Shown here piece by piece: positions 53,698 to 63,380 of a stretch of 64,000 nucleotides of DNA. A program made the translations under genes and the position numbers. This DNA comes from Primorskyibacter flagellatus (GTDB taxonomy: Bacteria; Pseudomonadota; Alphaproteobacteria; Rhodobacterales; Rhodobacteraceae). The stretch is from positions 1 to 64,000 of the forward strand of contig NZ_FWYD01000016.1 of NCBI RefSeq assembly GCF_900176485.1, in the 5' to 3' direction. Every line of letters begins with the position of its first letter. The stretch's first letter is position 1. Under the pieces are notes generated by a model, which saw nothing but the letters and a program-made list of their open reading frames with translations, was not told where the DNA came from and made no database searches.

Positions 53698-55149
53698 TCA
53701 GGTCTGCGCGATAGCCAGAAGGCCCTCGACGTTCAGATGCGTCTCGAGATGCGCGGCCAGCGCATCCAGTGTTTCCTCGACCACGCCATTGTAGGATTGC
53801 GGGCCTGCACATACGCCAAGTGCGGCAAGCCAGGCGCGGCGAAACGCGTCATCGGCGAACATCCCGTGAAGATAGCTGCCGCTGATCCGGCCATCGGGTG
53901 ACACCGCGCCTTCGGGCGCGTCCGCGACATGGGCAAAGGGCCGCGTCCTGTCGGGGCCATCGCTGGTGCCGATGTGGATTTCATAGCCGCTGAACGACAG
54001 GCCCGTGGCCACATGACGGGCCGTCACCTCGGTCAGGTGTTTGTCGCCCCCCATTACCGTCGTGGTGTCGAGCAGACCCAGACCGGGCGTGACGCCCGGC
54101 GGACCCTCCAGCCCATCGGGGTCGGCAACGCTTTGCCCCAGCATCTGATAGCCGCCGCATATCCCCAGAATGCGGCCGCCGCGTCGGTGATGTGCGATCA
54201 GGTCGATGTCCCAGCCCTGCGCGCGCAAGAACGCCAGATCGCCCCGTGTCGATTTCGATCCGGGCAGGATCACCACATCGGCATCCGCCGGCAGAGGGTG
54301 CCCGGCCGGTAGCATCGTTAGCCGCACTTCCGGTTCTGCCATTAGCGGATCGAGATCGTCGAAATTGGCAATGCGTGAGAATTGCAGGCAGACAATATGC
54401 AGACGTCCTTTGGGCGGTGCCTGCCGGATATCCAGCGCATCCTCGGCAGGCAGGCGCCAGGCATCGGCGAACCACGGTGCGACACCAAAGCCGCGCCAGC
54501 CCGTGCGCGCCTCGATCATGGCATAGCCATCGTCGAAAAGACGCGGGTCCCCGCGGAACTTGTTGATGATAAAGCCGCGTACACGGGCGGCATCGGTTGG
54601 ATCCAGCACCGCTTGCGTACCGACGATCTGTGCGATGACGCCGCCGCGGTCGATATCGCCGCAGAGGATAACGGGCACTCCGGCGGCTTCGGCAAAGCCC
54701 ATATTGGCGATATCGCCCTTGCGCAGATTGATTTCCGCCGGGCTTCCAGCCCCCTCCACGATCACCAGATCATGCGCGCGGCCCAGCCGGCCGAAACTGT
54801 CCAGAACCGAAGCCATCAGGGTGGGCTTGATTTTGAAATAATCGCGGGCCTTGGTGGTCGTCAGCCGCTGGCCCTGCACGATGACTTGCGCGCCCGTGTC
54901 GGTTTCCGGCTTCAGCAGGACGGGGTTCATGTCGGTATGCGCGCGCAGCCCGCAGGCCTGTGCCTGAAGCGCCTGCGCGCGACCGATCTCGCCGCCATCG
55001 GATGTGACGGCAGCGTTATTCGACATGTTCTGCGGTTTGAACGGGGCCACCGACAACCCGCGATTGCGGGCGGCGCGGCACAGCCCTGCAACCAGCATGG
55101 ATTTGCCGACATTGGACCCGGTGCCCTGAATCATCAGCGCCCGCGCCAT
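53698..55149 (-). CDS. cobQ: Cobyric acid synthase CobQ
   Basis: 483 residues from [19 protein letters not shown] (ATG at 55147-55149). N-terminal dethiobiotin-synthetase-like ATPase (P-loop [20 protein letters not shown]) and C-terminal class I amidotransferase with nucleophile Cys in [10 protein letters not shown]. Amidates side chains b, d, e and g of the corrin ring. Two bases separate it from cobO. Confidence 0.95.
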   Translation of the reverse strand: MARALMIQGTGSNVGKSMLVAGLCRAARNRGLSVAPFKPQNMSNNAAVTSDGGEIGRAQALQAQACGLRAHTDMNPVLLKPETDTGAQVIVQGQRLTTTKARDYFKIKPTLMASVLDSFGRLGRAHDLVIVEGAGSPAEINLRKGDIANMGFAEAAGVPVILCGDIDRGGVIAQIVGTQAVLDPTDAARVRGFIINKFRGDPRLFDDGYAMIEARTGWRGFGVAPWFADAWRLPAEDALDIRQAPPKGRLHIVCLQFSRIANFDDLDPLMAEPEVRLTMLPAGHPLPADADVVILPGSKSTRGDLAFLRAQGWDIDLIAHHRRGGRILGICGGYQMLGQSVADPDGLEGPPGVTPGLGLLDTTTVMGGDKHLTEVTARHVATGLSFSGYEIHIGTSDGPDRTRPFAHVADAPEGAVSPDGRISGSYLHGMFADDAFRRAWLAALGVCAGPQSYNGVVEETLDALAAHLETHLNVEGLLAIAQT

Positions 55150-55151
55150 GC

Positions 55152-55763
55152 CTACATCTCCACGCCGTTTTGCGCCTTGATGCCATCGCGGAACGGATGC
55201 TTGACCAGCGTCATTTCGGTAACAAGGTCCGCCGCCTCGATCAGTTCGGGTTTCGCGTTGCGCCCGGTCAGGCAAACATGGGTCATGGGCGGTTTCTGGT
55301 GCAGCAGAAAATCGACAACCTCGTCGATATCCAGATAGTCGTACCGCAGGGCGATATTGATTTCGTCGAGCAGGACAAAGCGAATATCAGGGTCGAGGAT
55401 CTGCTCTTTGGCGATCTTCCAGCCGTTTTGCGCTGCCGCAATATCGCGTTCGCGGTCCTGTGTTTCCCATGTGAACCCTTCGCCCGAGACGAGAAAGCGG
55501 CATTCATCGGCAAAGCGTTCGCGCAGGAACAGCTTTTCACCGGTCACCCAATCGCCCTTGATGAACTGGACCACAGCGCAGGGCATGCCGTGCGCGATGC
55601 AGCGCATGATCATGCCGAACCCCGATGACGATTTGCCCTTGCCCGCGCCGGTATGCACGATGATCAGGCCTTTTTCCTCGGTCTTGGTCTGCATCATCTT
55701 GTCACGGGCCTGCTTGATCTTGCGCATTTTATCCGCATGGCGCGTATTTATGTCGTCGGTCAT
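55152..55763 (-). CDS. cobO: Corrinoid adenosyltransferase CobO
   Basis: 203 residues from [20 protein letters not shown]; the frame extends upstream into the riboswitch strand but that part is not coding. P-loop [14 protein letters not shown], Walker-B-like [16 protein letters not shown] and VCLTGRNAK are present. Transfers the adenosyl group to cobalt. Divergent from the riboswitch-led operon. Confidence 0.95.
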   Translation of the reverse strand: MTDDINTRHADKMRKIKQARDKMMQTKTEEKGLIIVHTGAGKGKSSSGFGMIMRCIAHGMPCAVVQFIKGDWVTGEKLFLRERFADECRFLVSGEGFTWETQDRERDIAAAQNGWKIAKEQILDPDIRFVLLDEINIALRYDYLDIDEVVDFLLHQKPPMTHVCLTGRNAKPELIEAADLVTEMTLVKHPFRDGIKAQNGVEM

Positions 55764-55816
55764 TGTTCGTCCCCGTTCTTGACAATCCAATTGGTTTAGG
55801 AGCATCTGCACCTGTG

Positions 55817-55998
55817 TTGGTGCCTGTGTAAACAGGTGAAAAGGGAATGTGCGCCCGGAGGTTTTCCGGTTAAGCACAGCCGCCCCCGCGACCGTGAACG
55901 GAAAAAGGTGGATCACCGCCACTGGCCAAAGGCTGGGAAGGCAGATCCACCGCAGGGCACCGCCCCTAAATCCGTGAGCCGGGAGACCTGCCAACACA
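55817..55998 (+). promoter_or_regulatory. Cobalamin riboswitch
   Basis: Conserved blocks on the plus strand: GGTGCC near 55819, AGGGAA near 55841, the B12 box AGCCGCCCCCGCGACCGTGA at about 55878, CCACTGG near 55918, GGGAAGGC near 55935 and GAGCCGGGAGACCTGCC at about 55977-55993. It precedes the DUF1636-cobW-cobN operon by about 100 bases. B12 binding should reduce its expression. Confidence 0.93.
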
Positions 55999-56103
55999 TG
56001 TTGCCACGACCGGACGGGGTGTTCCGGTGTCGGGGATTGCTCTGCTGGTCAGTGCTGCCTCGCCATCAGACCCGCGTCCCATTTCAGAATGGGACCGAAG
56101 ACC

Positions 56104-56523
56104 ATGACAGACAAACGAAACCCTACAAGTCGGGACGGGCCGCCGACGCAGCTTTTGGTCTGCGTCAAATGCCGACGGGGCCAGGACATGCCACAGGATG
56201 CGCGCCGCCCCGGAGAGGCGCTTTATGATGCGATCACCGCGCTGGAGATGCCGCCGGGGATCAGTATCGCGCCGGTCGAATGTTTGCAGAACTGCGATTA
56301 CGGCTGCACCGTCGCGCTGCGCGGCGGAGATGACAAATGGACCTATGTCTTCGCCAATGTTGACGAGGTCGATCACGCCCAGATGATCCTGGACGGAGCC
56401 GCGCGTTATCACACCACAAATGACGGCTTGATCCCCTGGCGCGAGCGCCCCGAGCATTTCAAGCGCAATTGCGTGGCCCGTATCCCCCCAATGACCCAGC
56501 CTCAGGAGGCCCTGAATGACTGA
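56104..56523 (+). CDS. DUF1636 protein, cobalt-metabolism associated
   Basis: 139 residues from MTDKRNPTS; an in-frame ATG five codons upstream (56089) is equally possible. Cysteines in LVCVKCRRG and VECLQNCDYGC form a metal- or Fe-S-binding set on a thioredoxin-like ferredoxin fold. DUF1636 genes are typically found beside cobW and cobN, as here, so a role in cobalt delivery or chelation is likely. Overlaps cobW by 8 bases. Confidence 0.85.
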   Translation: MTDKRNPTSRDGPPTQLLVCVKCRRGQDMPQDARRPGEALYDAITALEMPPGISIAPVECLQNCDYGCTVALRGGDDKWTYVFANVDEVDHAQMILDGAARYHTTNDGLIPWRERPEHFKRNCVARIPPMTQPQEALND

Positions 56524-57574
56524 TCTTGCGAAACTTCCTGTCACCGTGATCACCGGGTTTCTCGGCTCTGGCAAGACCACCCTGATCCGGGGCCTGATGC
56601 AGAACCCCGGCGGCAAGCGTCTGGCCGTGATCGTCAACGAATTCGGCGATGTTGGCGTAGACGGCGAAATCCTGAAAAGCTGTGCGATCCCGGATTGCCC
56701 GGCCGAGAATATCCTTGAACTGGCCAATGGCTGCATCTGCTGCACCGTGGCCGATGATTTCATTCCCACGATAGAGGCGCTGATGGCGCTGGAGCCGCGC
56801 CCCGATCACATCCTGATCGAAACGTCGGGGCTGGCGCTGCCAAAGCCGCTGCTCAAGGCGTTCGATTGGCCCGATATCCGGTCGAAAATCACTGTGGACG
56901 GGGTGATTGCCCTTGCCGATGCCGAGGCGGTCGCGGCAGGCCGGTTCGCGCCCAACGTGGCGGCGGTTGATGCGCAACGCGCGGCTGATGACAGCATCGA
57001 CCACGAAACACCCTTGTCGGAAGTGTTCGAAGATCAGATTGCCTGCGCCGACATCATCCTGCTGACCAAGCCCGATCTGGCCGGTCCCGAAGGCGTCGCC
57101 AAGGCCAAGGCGCTGATCGAGGCCGCGGCACCGCGCCCCTTGCCGGTGATCGAGGTTGCCGAGGGGGTGGTTGATGCCCGTATCATTCTGGGGCTTGAGG
57201 CCGCCGCAGAGGATGACATGGAGGCCCGGCCCAGCCATCACGATGACCACGACGATCACGAACATGACGATTTTGAATCCATCGTGGTGGACATTCCCGA
57301 TCAGGCCGACCCCGCCACGCTGGTCGCCGCTATCGGGGCGCTGGCGCGCGATCACAACATCCTCCGCATCAAAGGGTATGCCGCGGTGACGGGCAAACCG
57401 ATGCGCCTTCTGGTGCAGGCGGTGGGCGCGCGCGTGCGCCACCAGTATGACCGCCCGTGGCGCGATGACGAGGCGCGGCAAGGCAGGCTGGTGGTGATCG
57501 CCGAGCATGACGACCTCAATCCCGACGTGATCCGCGCCGCCCTTGGTGCGGCCTCGGTCCGCGCGGCAGAGTAG
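56516..57574 (+). CDS. cobW: CobW, cobalt-chaperone GTPase
   Basis: 352 residues. G3E GTPase motifs: Walker A GFLGSGKTTLI, the metal-binding NGCICCTVADDF, ETSGLALPKP and LTKPDLAG. A His/Asp-rich loop (SHHDDHDDHEHDDF, about 239-252) may hold metal ions. The CobW C-terminal domain follows. It probably loads cobalt into CobN. Confidence 0.93.
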   Translation: MTDLAKLPVTVITGFLGSGKTTLIRGLMQNPGGKRLAVIVNEFGDVGVDGEILKSCAIPDCPAENILELANGCICCTVADDFIPTIEALMALEPRPDHILIETSGLALPKPLLKAFDWPDIRSKITVDGVIALADAEAVAAGRFAPNVAAVDAQRAADDSIDHETPLSEVFEDQIACADIILLTKPDLAGPEGVAKAKALIEAAAPRPLPVIEVAEGVVDARIILGLEAAAEDDMEARPSHHDDHDDHEHDDFESIVVDIPDQADPATLVAAIGALARDHNILRIKGYAAVTGKPMRLLVQAVGARVRHQYDRPWRDDEARQGRLVVIAEHDDLNPDVIRAALGAASVRAAE

Positions 57575-57580
57575 CTGCCG

Positions 57581-60500
57581 ATGCATGTCGTCTTTCGCGA
57601 AAGTCACGGGCTTGAAGAGACCGAGACACCAACCGATCTGGGGCAGGATGCCGCGGATCTGGTGGTGCTGTCGCTGTCTGATTCCGACCTCGGGGCCTTC
57701 GCGGAAGGCTGGCACCGGGGTGGCGGGGCCGAGGGGCGTCTGCCCTCGCTCAGGCTGGCGAATATTGCCGCGCTGAAGCATCCTCTGTCGGTTGATACTT
57801 ATGTCGAGAATACGCTTTCCGGCGCGAAGGGCATCCTGATCCGGTTGATCGGTGGCGTGCCCTATTGGCCTTATGGTCTGCAACATATTCAGGCATTGGC
57901 ACGCACGCACGGGATTGCGCTTGCGGTCCTGCCCGGCGACGGACGGCCCGACAGGCGGTTGGACGAGATGTCCACCTTGCCGCTTTCTACCCTGCGCAGG
58001 TTGGCGCATCTTTGCGATACCGGCGGGACAGTTGCCGCGCAGGCGGCCTTGGCACAAATGGCGTTGGCGGCGGGGCTGTATGCGGGTCCGGTGCAGGGGG
58101 CCAAGGGCTTGCCCCCGGTCGGGGCGTGGACCCCGGAGGCGGGGCCGGCCTGCCCGGTATCGGCATTGGGCCAGCCAGAGGCGCTGGCGGGGCAGCGCCG
58201 CATCGTCCTCGTTTTTTATCGGTCCTATCTGGTCGCCGCCGATCTGGCACCGATCAAGGCGCTTTTCTCCGCGCTTCGCGGGCACGGCTGCGATGTCTTG
58301 GCGTTGTTCGTGCCATCGCTCAAGACACCGGAAGTGGCGGGCTGGCTGCGTCGCCAGATCACGCATCTGCGCCCCGATGCCATCGTCAACGCCACCGCCT
58401 TTTCCGGCAAGGCCGACGATGGCCGCTCGCCGCTGGATGCGGCCGGGGTGCCGGTGTTCCAGGTGGTGCTTGCCACCGCGACCCGAGACGCCTGGGCCAA
58501 GGCCGAACGTGGTCTGTCGCCCGCCGATCTGGCCATGCATGTCGTCTTGCCAGAGGTGGACGGGCGCATTCTGGCCGGGGTCGCCTCGTTCAAGCAAGCA
58601 GGCCCGCGCGACAGTCATTTGCAGTTTTCCCGTTTGGCCCATCAGGCCGAGGAAGAGCGTGTCGGCGCGATCGCCAGCCGCGTCATGGGGTGGCTGGACC
58701 TCGCCCAAAAGACACCAATGGATCGGCGGGTTGCGCTGGTGCTGTCGACCTATCCCGGCAAGGACTGGAATATGGGCCACGCGGTTGGCCTTGATGCGCC
58801 GCAATCCGCGCGCACGATCATCGAGGATCTTGCCGCTGCCGGATATGACACCGGGGCAGAGACCCCACTCACCGGAGAGGCGCTTCAGGATATGTTTGCC
58901 GCGCGTCAGATGCGTTGGTCTCTGACTGACTACAAAACCGCGCTGGCCAGGATGCCACGCGTCATGCGGGACGATCTTCAAAACGCCTGGGGTGTGCCCG
59001 ACGATGACCCCGATGCCCATGACGGCGCGTTTCACTTTGCCGTCACGGCCTGCGGCAAGCTCTGGATCGCACTGCAACCCGAACGTGGGCTGCAAGACGG
59101 GCGCGAAGACAGCTATCACGATCTGTCGCGCGTGCCGCGTCACGCCTATGTCGCCTTCTATCTCTGGCTGCAACAGCACAGCGATGCGCTGGTCCATATC
59201 GGCGCACATGGCACTCTGGAATGGCTGCCGGGCAAATCGGTCGCCCTTTCCGGCACCTGCTGGCCCGAGGCGCTGACCGGTGCCTTGCCGGTGATCTATC
59301 CCTTCATCGTCAACGATCCAGGCGAGGCTGCGCAGGCCAAGCGCCGGATCGGGGCCGTCACCCTTGGCCACATCCCGCCGCCGCTGCGCGACAGTGGCAC
59401 GCCGGACCGGCTGGCCCGGCTGGAGGCGCTGCTGGACGAGTTTTCCAACGCTGACGGGCTTGACCCGCGCCGCCGGGACCGGCTTCAGGGCGACATCCGG
59501 GCGGAGGCGCAGGCGCAAGGGGTCGAGCGCGATCTTGGGCTGGACGGGGCCTCATGCAGCGCCGAGGCGATCACCCGCATTGATCGCTTCGTCTGCGACA
59601 TCAAGGAAAGCCAGTTCGGTGAAGGGCTGCATATCTGGGGGCGCGCCCCACGCGGAAAGACGCCTTTTGCCACCGCCGGGTCGGTCGAGGGCGAACGGCA
59701 ATCGCTGCTGGATGCGCTGGACGGGCGGCGCATTGCGCCTGGGCCATCGGGATCGCCCTATCGCGGACGGCGCGACGTGCTGCCCACCGGGCGCAATCTG
59801 TTCACCACCGATCCGCGCGCGGTGCCGACACGCGCCGCCTTTGCTCAGGGCGTGCGGCTGGCCGAAGAACTGATCCGCCGCCATCTTCAGGACGAAGGTG
59901 ATTGGCCGCGCGGCCTGATCGTCGATCTTTGGGGATCGGCCACGATGCGCACGGCGGGTGAGGATTTCGCCATGGCCCTGGATCTTTTGGGCGTCCGCCC
60001 CGTCTGGGATGCCGGGTCCGAACGTGTTTCAGGCATCGAAGTGGTGCCGCTGACCGAAATGAATCGCCCGCGCATTGATGTGACCTTGCGGGTGTCGGGC
60101 CTGTTTCGGGACGTGTTCCCGACGCTCTCGGCGCTTTTTTCGCAGGCTGTCCGCGCCCTCGCTGCGCGCGAGGAGGCGGCGGATTGGAACCCCTATGTCG
60201 GGCACGCTGATCTGGCGCGTGTCTATGGTCCCGCACCGGGCGAGTTCGGCCTGGCAATGGGCGCGGCACTGGATGATTACACCGAAGCAGGGCGGCGCAA
60301 GGCGGGCGAGGCTTGGCTGAAGGCCAGCAATTGGGCGCTGGACGGCGAAGCGGCCTTGCCGGACGCGGCAGGTATCCGGAACCGGGTGGCGCAGGCCGAC
60401 AGTTTCGTGCATGCGCAGGACCTGCCCGAGACCGATCTCTTGCTGGCCAGCGATTACGCCGCCCACGAAGCGGGGTTCGCCGCTGCGCAACAGATCGCGG

Positions 60501-60898
60501 GCGGGCGCGCAGCCCTTTATCATCTGGACAATACCGACCCTGCGCGCCCGCGAGCGCGTGCATTGTCCGAAGAGATTGCCCGCGTGGTTCATGCGCGCGC
60601 GGCCCATCCCGGCTGGATCTCGGGGATGAAACAACACGGCTTTCGCGGTGCGTCCGAGATCGCTGCAACGCTGGATCATATGGCCAGCTTCGCGCATCTG
60701 GCCGGTGCGGTCGCACCGCATCTGTTCGATCTTTATCACGACGCCACGCTGGGAGATCCGGAAACCGATGGCTTTTTGCGCGACGCCAATCCGCAAGCTC
60801 ATGCAGCGATGCAGGCGCGTTTTGCCGACCTGCTGCGGGCGGGCCTGTGGCAAACCCGGCGCAATTCCGTTGTCGCCGCTCTGGAGGGGCTGCAATGA
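57581..60898 (+). CDS. cobN: Cobaltochelatase subunit CobN
   Basis: 1105 residues. CobN/BchH family stretches: IVNATAFSGKADDG, VALVLSTYPGKDWNMGHAVG, HIGAHGTLEWLPGKSVALS, PFIVNDPGEAAQAKRRIGAVT and GLIVDLWGSATMRTAGED. It inserts Co(II) into hydrogenobyrinic acid diamide with CobS and CobT, which are not in the window. Slightly shorter than the best-known CobN (about 1275). The stop overlaps cobG. Confidence 0.95.
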   Translation: MHVVFRESHGLEETETPTDLGQDAADLVVLSLSDSDLGAFAEGWHRGGGAEGRLPSLRLANIAALKHPLSVDTYVENTLSGAKGILIRLIGGVPYWPYGLQHIQALARTHGIALAVLPGDGRPDRRLDEMSTLPLSTLRRLAHLCDTGGTVAAQAALAQMALAAGLYAGPVQGAKGLPPVGAWTPEAGPACPVSALGQPEALAGQRRIVLVFYRSYLVAADLAPIKALFSALRGHGCDVLALFVPSLKTPEVAGWLRRQITHLRPDAIVNATAFSGKADDGRSPLDAAGVPVFQVVLATATRDAWAKAERGLSPADLAMHVVLPEVDGRILAGVASFKQAGPRDSHLQFSRLAHQAEEERVGAIASRVMGWLDLAQKTPMDRRVALVLSTYPGKDWNMGHAVGLDAPQSARTIIEDLAAAGYDTGAETPLTGEALQDMFAARQMRWSLTDYKTALARMPRVMRDDLQNAWGVPDDDPDAHDGAFHFAVTACGKLWIALQPERGLQDGREDSYHDLSRVPRHAYVAFYLWLQQHSDALVHIGAHGTLEWLPGKSVALSGTCWPEALTGALPVIYPFIVNDPGEAAQAKRRIGAVTLGHIPPPLRDSGTPDRLARLEALLDEFSNADGLDPRRRDRLQGDIRAEAQAQGVERDLGLDGASCSAEAITRIDRFVCDIKESQFGEGLHIWGRAPRGKTPFATAGSVEGERQSLLDALDGRRIAPGPSGSPYRGRRDVLPTGRNLFTTDPRAVPTRAAFAQGVRLAEELIRRHLQDEGDWPRGLIVDLWGSATMRTAGEDFAMALDLLGVRPVWDAGSERVSGIEVVPLTEMNRPRIDVTLRVSGLFRDVFPTLSALFSQAVRALAAREEAADWNPYVGHADLARVYGPAPGEFGLAMGAALDDYTEAGRRKAGEAWLKASNWALDGEAALPDAAGIRNRVAQADSFVHAQDLPETDLLLASDYAAHEAGFAAAQQIAGGRAALYHLDNTDPARPRARALSEEIARVVHARAAHPGWISGMKQHGFRGASEIAATLDHMASFAHLAGAVAPHLFDLYHDATLGDPETDGFLRDANPQAHAAMQARFADLLRAGLWQTRRNSVVAALEGLQ

Positions 60899-62019
60899 CA
60901 ACGCCGCCCACGGTCAAAGGCTGGTGCCCCGGTGCTTACCGTCCGATGCTGTCGGCGGATGGTTTGGTGATGCGTGTGCGGCCAAGGCTGGCACGATTGA
61001 CACCGGACCAGGGCGCAGGGCTGTGCGACATCGCCTTGCGCTACGGGTCGGGATCTATCGACCTGACCAATCGCGCCAATCTACAGATACGCGGCGTGGC
61101 GGAGGCGGATCACGATACCGTTCTGGCAGGGCTGGGCGCATTGGGCCTGCTGGATAAAGACCCAAGGATAGAGGAACGCCGCAACATTCTGGTTGCGCCT
61201 TTCTGGACCAAGGGTGATCTGACGGCCCGGCTCACGCGCGCGTTGCTGGACTGTCTTGCTGATCTGCCCGAGTTGCCGGCAAAGGTCGGTTTTGCGGTCG
61301 ATTGCGATCCGGCGGGGCCGCAACTGGCGCGCTGTTCTGCCGATATCAGGATCGAACAGGGTCAGTCGGGCTTGATCCTGCGCGCAGATGGTGCCGCTTG
61401 CGGACGCGCCGTGACGGTCGCAACGGCGATACCCGCGCTGATCGAGATGGCAGTATGGCTGGCCGATCATGTCACGCCGCAGGCCCGCCGAATGGCGTTG
61501 GTATCGGCCCGCGACATCCTGCCCGAAGACTGGTCAAACGCGCCACCGCGCGCAACTGCCGCCCAAGCGGAAATCGGCCTGCATCCCCTTGGGGCACTGG
61601 TCGGTGCGCCCTTCGGGCAGATCGACGCGCGTGCCTTGAAGGGGGTCCTGAAGGGCGCGACGGGACTAAGACTGACGCCGTGGCGGACGTTCCTGCTGGA
61701 AGGGGTGGGTCTGCCCGACGCGACTGCCTTCATCACGGCACCTGACGATCCGCTGATGCGCGTCGATGCCTGCCCCGGCGCGCCGGTTTGCCCATCCGCC
61801 AGCGTTGAAACGCGTGATCTGGCGCGGGCACTGGCACCACGGATGCAGGGCAGCCTGCATGTGTCGGGCTGTTCCAAAGGCTGTGCGCGGGCGCGACCCG
61901 CCGATGTGACGCTGATCGGGCGGAACGGCGCATTCGATCTGGTGCGGGCGGGCTGCGCAGAAGATTTACCTCTCACAACCGGGCTACACCCCGACGACCT
62001 GATGACTGAAGGATTCTGA
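60895..62019 (+). CDS. cobG: Precorrin-3B synthase CobG
   Basis: 374 residues from the ATG overlapping the cobN stop. Nitrite/sulfite-reductase-like: KGWCPGAYRPM at the N-terminus, SIDLTNRANLQIRG, and the Fe-S cysteines CPGAPVCPSAS and CSKGCARARP. It uses O2 to contract the ring, which marks the aerobic cobalamin route. Overlaps nothing downstream; cobH begins 6 bases later. Confidence 0.93.
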   Translation: MTTPPTVKGWCPGAYRPMLSADGLVMRVRPRLARLTPDQGAGLCDIALRYGSGSIDLTNRANLQIRGVAEADHDTVLAGLGALGLLDKDPRIEERRNILVAPFWTKGDLTARLTRALLDCLADLPELPAKVGFAVDCDPAGPQLARCSADIRIEQGQSGLILRADGAACGRAVTVATAIPALIEMAVWLADHVTPQARRMALVSARDILPEDWSNAPPRATAAQAEIGLHPLGALVGAPFGQIDARALKGVLKGATGLRLTPWRTFLLEGVGLPDATAFITAPDDPLMRVDACPGAPVCPSASVETRDLARALAPRMQGSLHVSGCSKGCARARPADVTLIGRNGAFDLVRAGCAEDLPLTTGLHPDDLMTEGF

Positions 62020-62025
62020 CATAAG

Positions 62026-62655
62026 ATGCCGTATACCTATGAAACCAATGGTGCGGAGATCTACCGCCAATCCTTTGCCATGATCCGGGCCGAGGCTGAT
62101 CTGGACCGCTTCTCGGCCTCAGAAGAACCGATTGTAGTACGCATGATCCATGCAGCCGGGCTGGTCGGTCTGGAGCGGGACGTATGGCTGTCGCCGGGAT
62201 TTGCCGATGCCGCGCGCGCAGCACTGGAAGGCGGCGCGCCGATCCTATGCGATGCGCGCATGGTATCCGAAGGCGTCACTCGGGCGCGTCTGCCGGCGGA
62301 CAATCCGGTGATGTGCACCTTGCATGACGCGCGTGTGCGCGACCTTGCGGCGCAGATGGGCAATACCCGGTCCGCTGCTGCGCTGGAGTTGTGGCGCCCG
62401 CATCTGAGCGGTGCGGTGGTCGCAATCGGCAACGCGCCCACCGCGTTGTTCCACCTGCTGAACATGCTCGAAGACCCGGAATGTCCGCGCCCCGCCGCGA
62501 TCATCGGCTGCCCTGTCGGCTTTGTCGGCGCGCGCGAAAGCAAGGATGCGCTTTGGGCGGATCAACCGGTGCCGTGCTGCATCGTGGAGGGGCGTCTGGG
62601 CGGCAGCGCTATCACCGTCGCCGCAATCAACGCCATCGCGAGCCGCGCGGAATGA
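62026..62655 (+). CDS. cobH: Precorrin-8X methylmutase CobH
   Basis: 209 residues. VRMIHAAGLVGLERDVWLSPGF carries the catalytic histidine, and GAPILCDARMVSEGVTRARL, GNAPTALFHLL and PVGFVGARESKDAL are family signatures. Moves the C-11 methyl to C-12. ATGA overlap with cobI. Confidence 0.95.
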   Translation: MPYTYETNGAEIYRQSFAMIRAEADLDRFSASEEPIVVRMIHAAGLVGLERDVWLSPGFADAARAALEGGAPILCDARMVSEGVTRARLPADNPVMCTLHDARVRDLAAQMGNTRSAAALELWRPHLSGAVVAIGNAPTALFHLLNMLEDPECPRPAAIIGCPVGFVGARESKDALWADQPVPCCIVEGRLGGSAITVAAINAIASRAE

Positions 62656-63380
62656 ACGTCGGAACGATCCACGGCGTTGGCCTTGGCCCCGGCGACCCAG
62701 ACTTGATGAGTCTGCGCGCCCACAGGCTGCTGACCGGGGCGCGCCATATCGCCTATTTTCGCAAAGCCGGCCGTACCGGACAGGCTCGCGCGATAATCGA
62801 CGGGCTAGTGCACCCGGATGCTATTGAATTTGCAATGGAATACCCGGTCACAACCGAAATTCCCGTGACCGATCCGCGTTACAACGAAATTCTGTCACGG
62901 TTTTACGCCGAGTGCGCCGCGCATTTGCGTGCCTTGGCCACAAGGGGCGAGGATGTGATTGTCCTAAGCGAGGGCGATCCGTTTTTTTATGGGTCGTTCA
63001 TGCATCTTTACACGCGGCTGAAAGATGACGTTCCGGTGCAGGTAGTGCCGGCGATCACCGGTATGTCGGCGGCATGGACCGCCACGGGCAGTCCGGTCAC
63101 TTGGGGCGACGATGTCCTGACCGTGCTGATGGGGACGCTAAGCGCGGCTGACCTGACCGACCGGATGAAGACCACCGATGCGCTGGTCGTGATGAAGATC
63201 GGGCGCAATATCGAAAAGGTTCGCGCGGCATTGGAGGCGTCGGGAAAATACGAAGATGCCTGGCTGATCGAATATGCCAGCATGCCGGGCCAGACCGTCC
63301 AGCGACTGTCGGATGCCGAAGGCCGGGTCACGCCCTATTTCTCGATCATTGTCGTGCATGGGCAGGGGCGCAGGCCATGA
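62652..63380 (+). CDS. cobI: Precorrin-2 C20-methyltransferase CobI
   Basis: 242 residues from MNVGTIHGVGLGPGDPDLMS, an SAM-dependent tetrapyrrole methylase start. LSEGDPFFYGSFMHLY and VVPAITGMSAAWTATG are the second and third family motifs. Overlaps cobJ by 4 bases. Confidence 0.95.
   Translation: MNVGTIHGVGLGPGDPDLMSLRAHRLLTGARHIAYFRKAGRTGQARAIIDGLVHPDAIEFAMEYPVTTEIPVTDPRYNEILSRFYAECAAHLRALATRGEDVIVLSEGDPFFYGSFMHLYTRLKDDVPVQVVPAITGMSAAWTATGSPVTWGDDVLTVLMGTLSAADLTDRMKTTDALVVMKIGRNIEKVRAALEASGKYEDAWLIEYASMPGQTVQRLSDAEGRVTPYFSIIVVHGQGRRP

Noticed and set aside
56459-59518. A 1019-codon open frame antisense to cobW and cobN
   Set aside because: It is fully opposite two clearly conserved genes, has no recognisable domain and a composition expected from the reverse strand of GC-rich coding sequence.
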